A stretch of 5,486 bases of DNA from assembly GCA_900318545.1 (NCBI GenBank), contig ONLC01000159.1:1833-7318 (forward strand), given 5' to 3'. Of the stretch, positions 1 through 5,109 are shown in pieces. The stretch is from an uncultured Eubacteriales bacterium (lineage in GTDB: Bacteria > Bacillota > Clostridia > Oscillospirales > Ruminococcaceae). The translations under genes and the position numbers were made by a program. The notes beneath the pieces are model-generated. The model did not search any database and was not told where the DNA came from. It was given only the letters and a program-made list of their open reading frames with translations. How positions within the stretch are numbered: position 1 is the stretch's first letter; the number at the start of each line of letters is the position of its first letter.

Positions 1-1
1 C

Positions 2-574
2 TGCGAAAGGCTTGACCTCTGCGATGAAAAGACCTTCAAGCTCCAGTCAGTGATGGCTGACAAGGGGCTCAACGCAGTGAAGTCAACCAGTATGGGAAGA
101 GTGTTCGATGCAGTCTCGGCAATACTGGGGATAAGAAAGGCATCTACCTTTGAGGGCGAAGCCTCAACCGCTTTGATGTACGCAGCAGAGCTCTTTGAAC
201 GCATTCACAGTGATATTGAGTGTAAGCTCACTTCACACGTAAGCGAGGACGGTATCATAGATACAACGGCTCTTGCAGGCGAAATAGCAGAGCGCTTCCT
301 CAGGGGTGAGGACAGAGGAAAGCTTTCGTACCTTTTCCATAAGGCACTTATGCAGGATATATGTACTGCCTGCGAAAGGCTTCGTGAGAGGTATGCTTTG
401 CAGACAATTGCTTTAAGCGGCGGAGTTTTTCAAAACAGGCTTCTCGTAAGGCTCACTAAAAGCAGTCTGGAGGCTAAGGGCTTCAAGGTGCTTATCCACA
501 GCCTTATCCCCCCGAATGACGGAGGCATAGCACTCGGGCAGGCGGCTTATAAATGGAGAGATCATACAAACTAA
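2..574 (+). CDS. hypF: HypF C-terminal part (carbamoyltransferase, [NiFe]-hydrogenase maturation), 5' truncated by window
   Basis: The reading frame is open from the first bases, so this is the last 190 residues of a protein usually about 750 residues long. The part seen is the end of the Kae1-like carbamoyl transfer domain. Two family motifs are visible: SGGVFQN at fragment residues 139-145 (nucleotide binding) and PPNDGGIALGQA near the C-terminus, whose Asp (fragment residue 173) lies in the metal/nucleotide site. The stretch SMGRVFDAVSAILGI followed by FEGEA is also typical of HypF. In the known pathway HypF turns carbamoyl phosphate into carbamoyl-AMP and passes the carbamoyl group to the C-terminal Cys of HypE, as the source of cyanide. 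The acylphosphatase, zinc-finger and YrdC-like domains would lie upstream of the window. An internal GTG or ATG at 50-55 is not a real start, because conserved HypF sequence continues before it. It is followed 21 bp later by hypC, so both are probably on one transcript. Confidence 0.95.
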   Translation, partial: CERLDLCDEKTFKLQSVMADKGLNAVKSTSMGRVFDAVSAILGIRKASTFEGEASTALMYAAELFERIHSDIECKLTSHVSEDGIIDTTALAGEIAERFLRGEDRGKLSYLFHKALMQDICTACERLRERYALQTIALSGGVFQNRLLVRLTKSSLEAKGFKVLIHSLIPPNDGGIALGQAAYKWRDHTN

Positions 575-595
575 ATTATATAAAGGAGAATTATT

Positions 596-805
596 ATGTG
601 TGTTGGATTATCAGCAAAAGTAGTAAGTGTTAAGGACGATACCGCTCTGATTGATGCAGGCGGAGCACAGCGTGAGATCAGCGCAGGCATACTTGAGGAG
701 TTAGAGCCGGGTGACTATGTTATGGTTCACGCAGGCGTGGCTATCGCAAAGATCACCTCCTCCGATGAGGAAGAGGCCGAGGACGTTATGGGAGATCTTT
801 TATGA
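596..805 (+). CDS. hypC: HypC/HybG/HupF-family [NiFe]-hydrogenase maturation chaperone
   Basis: This 69-residue protein has the size of the family (about 70-90). It begins MCVGLSAKV; Cys2, exposed after removal of Met1, is the residue that in HypC binds the iron with HypD and contacts the hydrogenase large subunit. The rest fits the small OB-like beta barrel: a DAGG turn, then PGDYVMVHAGVAIAKI, a strong HypC signature near residues 38-53, then an acidic tail rich in Glu and Asp. Most HypC proteins read MCLxxPGK at the start; here Ser and Ala replace the usual Pro and Gly, a mild departure. A clear AAAGGAG site at 582-588 precedes the ATG. The stop codon overlaps the start of hypD (ATGA), which implies translational coupling and equimolar production of the HypC-HypD partners. 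Confidence 0.95.
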   Translation: MCVGLSAKVVSVKDDTALIDAGGAQREISAGILEELEPGDYVMVHAGVAIAKITSSDEEEAEDVMGDLL

Positions 806-1854
806 ACGAACAGATGAAAAAAGCCCGTGACATAATCACAGGCTACAGTGGAAGACCCCTCCGTATAATGGAGGTCTGCGGAACTCATACGCATGAGATA
901 TTCAGGCTGGGTATAAGAAAGCTTGTCCCCGAGAATATTGACATTATCTCAGGACCCGGCTGTCCTGTCTGCGTAACGGCGGTGGGCTTCATTGACGAGG
1001 CGTGCTGGCTGGCATTGGAAAAGGGCTGTATAGTCTGTACCTTCGGTGACCTGATAAAGGTTCCGGGTACTAAAATGAGCCTTGCAGGCGCAAGGGCTCA
1101 GGGCGCACAGATAAGGCCTGTATATGCACCGCAGGACGCAGTTGAGATCGCAAAGGAGAACCCCGACAAGCAGGTAGTTTTCTTAGCTGTCGGTTTTGAG
1201 ACGACAACGCCCTCTGCCTGTCTTGCCGTGAAAAAGGCAAAGGAGCTGGGGCTTGAGAATTTTTCGATACTGACTGCAAACAAAACGATGCCGAATGCCT
1301 ACAAGGCACTTGTCGGCAGCGCTGATGCGTTTATTTACCCGGGTCATGTAAATGCTATCACGGGAAACGCTGTCTGTAAACAGCTATGCGAGGAGCAGGG
1401 CGTATCGGGAGTTGTAGCAGGCTTTACTGCAAGCGAGCTTATAACAGCTCTGGCAACGGCGGTGAAGCTGCTTGAAAAGGGCGAGCCTTTCTTCCGCAAC
1501 TGCTACCCGAGGGTAGTCAGAGACGAGGGCAATCCTGCGGCTATAGCCCTTATGAATGAGGTAATGGAGCCCTGTGACAGCGAGTGGAGAGGCTTGGGAC
1601 TTATCCCGATGTCGGGAATGAAGCTCAGAAGCGAGTATGCAGACTTTGACTCACGAATCAAGTACGATATGCCGAGGATAGAGGGCAAGCCCAATCCCGC
1701 CTGCCGCTGCGGTGACGTTTTACAGGGCAAATGCAAGCCCTCGGACTGCAAGGTGTTCGGCAAGGCCTGCGACCCTATGCACCCGATAGGTGCCTGCATG
1801 GTATCCGATGAGGGTGCGTGCTCAGCGTATTATTTATATTCAGGTTTAGTATAA
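802..1854 (+). CDS. hypD: HypD, iron-sulfur scaffold for Fe(CN)2CO assembly
   Basis: This is a full-length HypD of 350 residues. It holds a [4Fe-4S] cluster and, with HypC, forms the platform where the iron receives its CO and two cyanide ligands before transfer to the hydrogenase large subunit. Every signature is visible: CGTHTHEIF with Cys26, GPGCPVC with Cys54 and Cys57 (the redox-active pair), GFETTTP at residues 131-137, and YPGHV at 179-183. The C-terminal cluster region has cysteines at 301, 303, 311, 316, 323, 332 and 340 and includes the GACMVSDEGAC motif. The start ATG overlaps the hypC stop, and a GGGAG site at 790-794 inside hypC serves it. Nothing looks degraded, so the enzyme should be active. 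Confidence 0.97.
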   Translation: MNEQMKKARDIITGYSGRPLRIMEVCGTHTHEIFRLGIRKLVPENIDIISGPGCPVCVTAVGFIDEACWLALEKGCIVCTFGDLIKVPGTKMSLAGARAQGAQIRPVYAPQDAVEIAKENPDKQVVFLAVGFETTTPSACLAVKKAKELGLENFSILTANKTMPNAYKALVGSADAFIYPGHVNAITGNAVCKQLCEEQGVSGVVAGFTASELITALATAVKLLEKGEPFFRNCYPRVVRDEGNPAAIALMNEVMEPCDSEWRGLGLIPMSGMKLRSEYADFDSRIKYDMPRIEGKPNPACRCGDVLQGKCKPSDCKVFGKACDPMHPIGACMVSDEGACSAYYLYSGLV

Positions 1855-1867
1855 AGGAGAGATAGAT

Positions 1868-2875
1868 ATGAGTGCAAATACAGTTACCCTCGCTCACGGA
1901 GCAGGAGGAAAACAGACAAGTGAGCTTATCGAAAAGGTGTTCAAGGCGCATTTCTCAAATCCCGAGTTCACTGCCGATGATGCGGCAGTCCTCCCGAAGA
2001 TAGACGGAAAGCTCGCCATGACAACTGACGGATTTATTGTGTCGCCGTGGGAGTTTAACGGAGGCAATATAGGCAAGCTCTCTATCTGCGGAACGGTCAA
2101 TGACCTTTCCTGTATGGGAGCAAAGCCCCTTTACATGACCTGTGCTTTCGTTATCGAGGAGGGCTTCCCTCTTGACAGTCTGGAGCAGATAGCCGCCGCT
2201 ATGGAGAAAACTGCAAAGGAGGTCGGTGTAAAGATCGTAGCAGGTGACACAAAGGTAGCAGGCAAGGGTCAGTGCGACGGAGTATTTATAACCACCACAG
2301 GCGTAGGAGTTATTCAGGAGGGTGTAAGCACCTCGGGAACTAAGGCAAAGGCAGGAGATGCTGTTATCGTAACAGGAGATGTCGGCAGACACGGCTGTAC
2401 TATCCTTATCGCAAGAGATGAATACGGTATCGACTCAGATGTTGACAGCGACTGTGCACCTCTCTGGGGAACAGTAGAGAGTGTTATTTCGGTCGCACCC
2501 GATGTTCACGTTATCCGTGATGCGACAAGGGGCGGAGTAGGAACTGTCCTTTATGAGATAGCCGCACAGAGTGATGTAGGCATAGCCCTTGACCAGACAG
2601 CTATCCCTGTAGACAGCAGAGTTAAGGGCGTCTGCGGAATGTTAGGCCTTGAGCCTCTCTATCTTGCCTGTGAGGGCAGACTTGTTATCTTCGCACCTGC
2701 CGACAAGGCAGAGGCTATAGTTGCAGAGCTCAGAAAGGGTAAGTATTCGCAGAATGCAGCTATCATCGGCAGAGTGACCGATGATAACAAGGGCAAGGTA
2801 ATTCTCGAAACAGAGATCGGCACACAAACCATTCTCCCGCAGCCCAAGGGAGAGCTTCTTCCGAGAATATGCTGA
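1868..2875 (+). CDS. hypE: HypE, carbamoyl dehydratase (thiocyanate-forming) for hydrogenase cyanide ligands
   Basis: This 335-residue protein has the normal HypE length and belongs to the PurM/AIRS ATP-binding fold. HypE takes a carbamoyl group from HypF on its C-terminal Cys and uses ATP to dehydrate it to a thiocyanate, the cyanide donor for HypC-HypD. The protein ends LLPRIC, the conserved tail with the catalytic Cys (Cys335) at the very last position. N-terminal signatures are LAHGAGGK (residues 8-15), the DDAAVL and TTDGF stretches near 37-56, and AGDTKV at 125-130. The second half holds RDATRGGVGT (217-226) and CEGRLV (268-273). The loop usually written GDHG reads GRHG here (residues 173-176). 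An AAAGGAGA site directly abuts the hypD stop, 7 bp before the ATG. It is the last gene of the operon and is followed by a terminator. Confidence 0.97.
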   Translation: MSANTVTLAHGAGGKQTSELIEKVFKAHFSNPEFTADDAAVLPKIDGKLAMTTDGFIVSPWEFNGGNIGKLSICGTVNDLSCMGAKPLYMTCAFVIEEGFPLDSLEQIAAAMEKTAKEVGVKIVAGDTKVAGKGQCDGVFITTTGVGVIQEGVSTSGTKAKAGDAVIVTGDVGRHGCTILIARDEYGIDSDVDSDCAPLWGTVESVISVAPDVHVIRDATRGGVGTVLYEIAAQSDVGIALDQTAIPVDSRVKGVCGMLGLEPLYLACEGRLVIFAPADKAEAIVAELRKGKYSQNAAIIGRVTDDNKGKVILETEIGTQTILPQPKGELLPRIC

Positions 2876-2876
2876 G

Positions 2877-2908
2877 AAAAAAGACCTCCCGAGGGAGGTC
2901 CTTTTTTT
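2877..2908. terminator. Bidirectional rho-independent terminator shared by hypE and the convergent gene
   Basis: A 7-bp perfect stem GACCTCC (2883-2889) / GGAGGTC (2894-2900) closes a CGAG loop. Seven T residues (2902-2908) follow on the + strand, and six A residues (2877-2882) precede it, which read as a T run on the - strand. It can therefore end transcription in both directions. It lies two bases after the hypE stop, and its T run overlaps the TAA stop codon of the - strand gene (2907-2909). Confidence 0.9.
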
Positions 2909-4454
2909 ATTGGTTAAGTTCGCCCCATTCAGCCGAATCGGAGTCATCGGCATCTATCGGGTTGGGGTACTGACCGATTACAGAGGAATCGTCTTTTCTC
3001 CACTGGACAAAATCTACCTCGCCGCTGCTTTTTATCACGTAATAGACCTCGCCCATACCGTCGTCACTATTGCCGCTGAAATTCTCGTAGATAAAGGACT
3101 GAACAGGATCGTTTTCGTCATAGTCCTCTATCTCAAAGCTGAAGGTGCCTGTCGGGAAGGTTTTGCCGTCACTTTCAAGCTCCGCTATTTTGGACATAAT
3201 ACAGGAAAACGCCATTTTAGCATTTGAGTTTGCGGACATCTGCTTGCTTTTTGATACATAGTTCGTCATTGAGGGAGCAAGTAAACTGCCAAGTCCCGAT
3301 GCCTTGCCTTTAAGCTTCTGCAATTCAAGGTCACTGTCCTTGATGTCTCCGTACTCGGAGAACTCACAGGTAAAGGTCATGAGCTCGTTATCATCGGCAA
3401 AAAGTTTTGTCTCGACCTTATCGAGCTTATCGCTTCTTACCGAAACGCTGATATTAGCGTAGAATGTGCATTTCAGCTTGGAGGTCAGCTCGTCAAGCTC
3501 TTTGGAGAGGCTTTGCTTTTCATCCTTGCTTATGCCGAGCTCCTCGTTATCCAGAAGAGCATCAGCAAACTTCCTTACATCTATCTTGTAGGTGTAGGCG
3601 CCGTCTTTTTTCTCATAGCTTTCTATGTAGTCAGCGTTTTTATCATTGAGCATTTTCTCGAACACATCGGGAATTTTCTCATAGTTTTTGATACCCTTTT
3701 TTATTGTCGAATCAAGCTCGCTGTTATCTGAGATATAGCCGATAACGTCTCTTGAAGCCAGCATATCAAAAAGCTTTCTGTTGCCGTCATCGTACTCGCG
3801 TGTCTGAGTACGGTCTTTATCGGAGGTTCCGCCGATTATTGCCCCAAGCCCCGAGGTGGACATACTTGTAGTTATACCGTTATTATCCATGAGCATCTGG
3901 ATCGCATTGCCGAAGACCATTCGCATTCTGAAGTCCTCGCCCTCACCCTTGACGTAAAGCTGAGCATCGGTTTTAAGAAGCGACGAGCCCATTACCGACA
4001 GTAGTGGATTGCCTGCTGTTTTCTCACCCTCGGCATTCATGATCTTCTGTATGCCATTGGCGTTCAGGTCGATAGTCATTTCAGCCTTGAAGCTCTCTGC
4101 CTTTTCTGTGGCCTTGACTGCGTTTACTATCTCAGTTCCGGGCTTTTCGTTCCTGTTCAGGAAATACACAAGTGCTCCTGCAAGCATACATAGCACCAGC
4201 AATATTGCAAGCACTATCACCGCTTTTTTCATATTGCCCTTCTGAACGGCAGATGTGCCGTCAGCACTCACATTCTCAGCGAACATGGGAGCAGGTGTAT
4301 CAGCAGCTGGCTGAACTGCCTGCTGAGGGTCAGAGATAACAGGGTTTTCGCTTTCGGGTATCACAGGCTCAACTGTGACATTCTGCTTTGTTCCGCAGAA
4401 GGTGCAGAAGGCCGAGCCCTCAGCAAGCTCTGTTCCGCATTTTATACAAAACAT
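2907..4454 (-). CDS. Zinc-ribbon membrane-anchored protein with large outer domain and pilin-like C-terminus, function unknown
   Basis: I do not recognise a named gene for this 515-residue protein. It begins with a zinc ribbon: Cys3, Cys6, Cys17 and Cys20 in CIKCG and CTFCG knuckles. A Pro/Ala/Glu-rich linker follows (about residues 25-72), then Lys-Lys and one hydrophobic segment (about 77-99, IVLAILLVLCMLAGALVYF). This predicts a cytoplasmic zinc ribbon and an outer domain of about 415 residues. Residues 105-380 alternate beta-like stretches with charged helices, as in some extracellular lipoprotein-like domains. The C-terminal 120 residues, from LLAPSMTNYVSKSKQ onward, resemble the region after the membrane helix in type IV pilin-like proteins of related bacteria and end in a Trp/Gly/acidic segment. 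The start is supported by an AAAGGAG site 7 bp upstream and a strong promoter at 4502-4530. Its 3' end converges on hypE. A role at the cell surface is only an inference. Confidence 0.85.
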   Translation of the reverse strand: MFCIKCGTELAEGSAFCTFCGTKQNVTVEPVIPESENPVISDPQQAVQPAADTPAPMFAENVSADGTSAVQKGNMKKAVIVLAILLVLCMLAGALVYFLNRNEKPGTEIVNAVKATEKAESFKAEMTIDLNANGIQKIMNAEGEKTAGNPLLSVMGSSLLKTDAQLYVKGEGEDFRMRMVFGNAIQMLMDNNGITTSMSTSGLGAIIGGTSDKDRTQTREYDDGNRKLFDMLASRDVIGYISDNSELDSTIKKGIKNYEKIPDVFEKMLNDKNADYIESYEKKDGAYTYKIDVRKFADALLDNEELGISKDEKQSLSKELDELTSKLKCTFYANISVSVRSDKLDKVETKLFADDNELMTFTCEFSEYGDIKDSDLELQKLKGKASGLGSLLAPSMTNYVSKSKQMSANSNAKMAFSCIMSKIAELESDGKTFPTGTFSFEIEDYDENDPVQSFIYENFSGNSDDGMGEVYYVIKSSGEVDFVQWRKDDSSVIGQYPNPIDADDSDSAEWGELNQ

Positions 4455-4474
4455 AGTTTATCTCCTTTCATTTT

Positions 4475-4490
4475 ACGAAAACGTTATCGT
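4475..4490. promoter_or_regulatory. Palindromic operator candidate, LacI/GalR type
   Basis: The 16-mer ACGAAAACGTTATCGT is an inverted repeat with 7 of 8 base pairs matched around a central CG, the layout of LacI/GalR-family operators. It resembles the CcpA cre pattern but has C and G in place of T and A at the second and fifteenth positions. It lies between the -10 box and the ribosome binding site of the - strand gene, a few bases after the predicted transcription start, where a bound repressor would block the start of transcription. The regulator is not in the window. Confidence 0.5.
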
Positions 4491-4501
4491 TCTATGAATA
4501 G

Positions 4502-4530
4502 AGTATATCATACTATAGCTTTTTTGTCAA
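4502..4530 (-). promoter_or_regulatory. Sigma-A (sigma-70 type) promoter of the zinc-ribbon gene
   Basis: Read on the - strand, a perfect -35 box TTGACA (4525-4530) is followed after exactly 17 bp by TATACT (4502-4507), one base from the TATAAT consensus. Transcription should start near 4495, giving a leader of about 40 bases that holds the palindrome at 4475-4490 and the AAAGGAG site at 4462-4468. Confidence 0.85.
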
Positions 4531-4551
4531 CGAAGTTTTTCTCACGGCTCG

Positions 4552-4580
4552 GTATATTTTTCCGTCAAAGGGGAATAATG
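4552..4580 (+). promoter_or_regulatory. Possible forespore (sigma-F-like) promoter of the CotF-like pair
   Basis: GTATA (4552-4556) fits the -35 pattern GYWTA, and GGGAATAATG (4571-4580) fits the Bacillus sigma-F -10 pattern GGNNANAMTR at every fixed base. The gap is 14 bp, at the short end of the known range. The start would lie near 4587, about 40 bases before the first ATG. No convincing sigma-A promoter was found for these genes: TATATT at 4553-4558 has no good -35 box. Short degenerate patterns occur by chance, so this is tentative. Confidence 0.35.
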
Positions 4581-4587
4581 GAATTAA

Positions 4588-4605
4588 CGGGCAGCTTTAA
4601 GCCCG
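4588..4605 (+). other. Small leader hairpin before the CotF-like pair
   Basis: CGGGC (4588-4592) and GCCCG (4601-4605) form a 5-bp stem with an 8-base loop. It ends six bases before the ribosome binding site AAGGAGG (4612-4618). It lacks a T run, so it is not a terminator. It may protect the 5' end of the mRNA or adjust translation, or it may be chance. Confidence 0.35.
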
Positions 4606-4625
4606 AACAAAAAGGAGGAATAAAA

Positions 4626-4802
4626 ATGACAAGCAAGGAACTTCTCTATATCGGAGACGCTCTCGGTCACGAGAAATATTTCCTGACCAAGTGCAGGGAG
4701 CTCAGCGAACAGCTCTCAGACCCCTCTCTCAGGGAGCTTGCAGGCTCAATGACAGAGAGCCACAGACAGATCTTCTCGGAGATCTACGGATTACTCTCAT
4801 AA
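4626..4802 (+). CDS. Small helical CotF-like protein (spore-coat-related), first of a pair
   Basis: This 58-residue protein is predicted to be almost wholly helical, with two amphipathic helices around a break at SDPSL (residues 31-35). The DALGHEKYFLTKC stretch (residues 11-23), and SHRQIF near the end (45-50), resemble small proteins of Clostridia annotated as CotF-like or ferritin-like coat proteins. The start is chosen at 4626 because a strong AAGGAGG (4612-4618) lies 7 bp before it. The same frame is open back to 4494, but that part has no ribosome binding site, overlaps promoter-like sequence and does not look like protein of this family. Sixteen bases separate it from the next CotF-like gene, so the two are probably made together and may pair. 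A structural role in the spore or envelope is inferred from the family, not shown. Confidence 0.8.
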   Translation: MTSKELLYIGDALGHEKYFLTKCRELSEQLSDPSLRELAGSMTESHRQIFSEIYGLLS

Positions 4803-4818
4803 TGAAAGGAAGGATAAT

Positions 4819-5058
4819 ATGAACGATCAGGAGCTTATGGAAAATATGCTTATGCTCGAAAAGGGCGTATGCGACCTTTATCTGCATGGAACTATCGAGG
4901 CATCGAGCGGAGATGTCAGAAGCCGTTTTTCATCGGCGCTCAACTCCTCGCTTTCAATGCAGGATCAGATCTACTCAAAGATGAGTGAAAAGGGCTGGTA
5001 TCAGACCGACTGTGCTGAACAGCAGAAGATCAGTGAGCTGAAACAGCAGTTCTCTTAA
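4819..5058 (+). CDS. CotF-like coat protein (Coat F domain family), second of a pair
   Basis: This 79-residue protein matches the CotF-like group by its layout. It has a short helix MNDQELMENMLMLEKGVCDLY, then HGTIEASS (residues 23-30), a second helix with an SALNSSLSMQDQIY core (39-52), and the closing KGWYQTDCAEQQKI segment (58-71) before a Lys/Gln-rich tail. The Gly-Trp-Tyr turn followed by an AEQQKI helix is a hallmark of these proteins in Clostridia. In Bacillus, CotF is a spore coat component; the clostridial small homologues are mostly uncharacterised and occur in multiple copies, often in tandem. A GAAAGGAAGGA purine-rich site (4804-4814) precedes the ATG. It follows the 58-residue gene on the same transcript and ends just before a hairpin terminator. 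Confidence 0.85.
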   Translation: MNDQELMENMLMLEKGVCDLYLHGTIEASSGDVRSRFSSALNSSLSMQDQIYSKMSEKGWYQTDCAEQQKISELKQQFS

Positions 5059-5064
5059 ATCAGG

Positions 5065-5093
5065 AAAGCCCCTGCCGAAAGACAGGGGCTTTT
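5065..5093 (+). terminator. Hairpin terminator after the CotF-like pair
   Basis: A 10-bp perfect stem AAAGCCCCTG (5065-5074) / CAGGGGCTTT (5083-5092) encloses an 8-base loop. The T run is short (four T, 5090-5093), so release may be less efficient than at the hyp terminator. The A residues on the left arm could help it act on the - strand too, but the - strand gene ends right beside it at 5110. It lies 6 bases after the stop at 5056-5058. Confidence 0.75.
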
Positions 5094-5109
5094 GCTGTAA
5101 ATGGGAGTA

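Noticed and set aside
1..382. 13-base direct repeat CTGCGAAAGGCTT at 1-13 and 370-382
   Set aside because: Both copies encode Cys-Glu-Arg-Leu in the same hypF frame. They are far apart and no mobile-element feature accompanies them, so chance is the simplest reading.
1070..1309. Open frames on the - strand inside hypD (also 1098-1283 and 1503-1799)
   Set aside because: They lie wholly antisense to a clearly conserved hypD, have no ribosome binding sites, and their translations are low-quality (Ser/Arg/Pro rich) with no family look.
1955..2392. A 145-codon open frame on the - strand inside hypE (also 1894-2100, 2642-2953, 2659-2847)
   Set aside because: These are antisense shadows of hypE, whose motifs run through the whole region. 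Their translations show no domain signature.
2910..3227. Open frames on the + strand inside the zinc-ribbon gene (also 3464-3649, 3513-3731, 4009-4245)
   Set aside because: They are opposite a 515-codon frame with a good promoter, ribosome binding site and clear zinc ribbon. Hydrophobic runs in some are the complement of Lys/Glu-rich codons.
4475..4490. Assigning the palindrome to CcpA specifically
   Set aside because: The cre pattern expects T and A at the second and fifteenth positions, and these are C and G. Another LacI-family regulator is at least as likely, so only the family-level call is kept.
4495..4515. TGAATA and CATACTA on the + strand, both resembling sigma-G promoter boxes
   Set aside because: Only 8 bp separate them, far less than the roughly 15-18 needed. 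They overlap the -10 region of the - strand promoter, so the match is chance.
4494..4625. Longer N-terminus for the first CotF-like protein
   Set aside because: The extension crosses the promoter region and the leader hairpin, and has no ribosome binding site. The AAGGAGG at 4612-4618 places the start at 4626.
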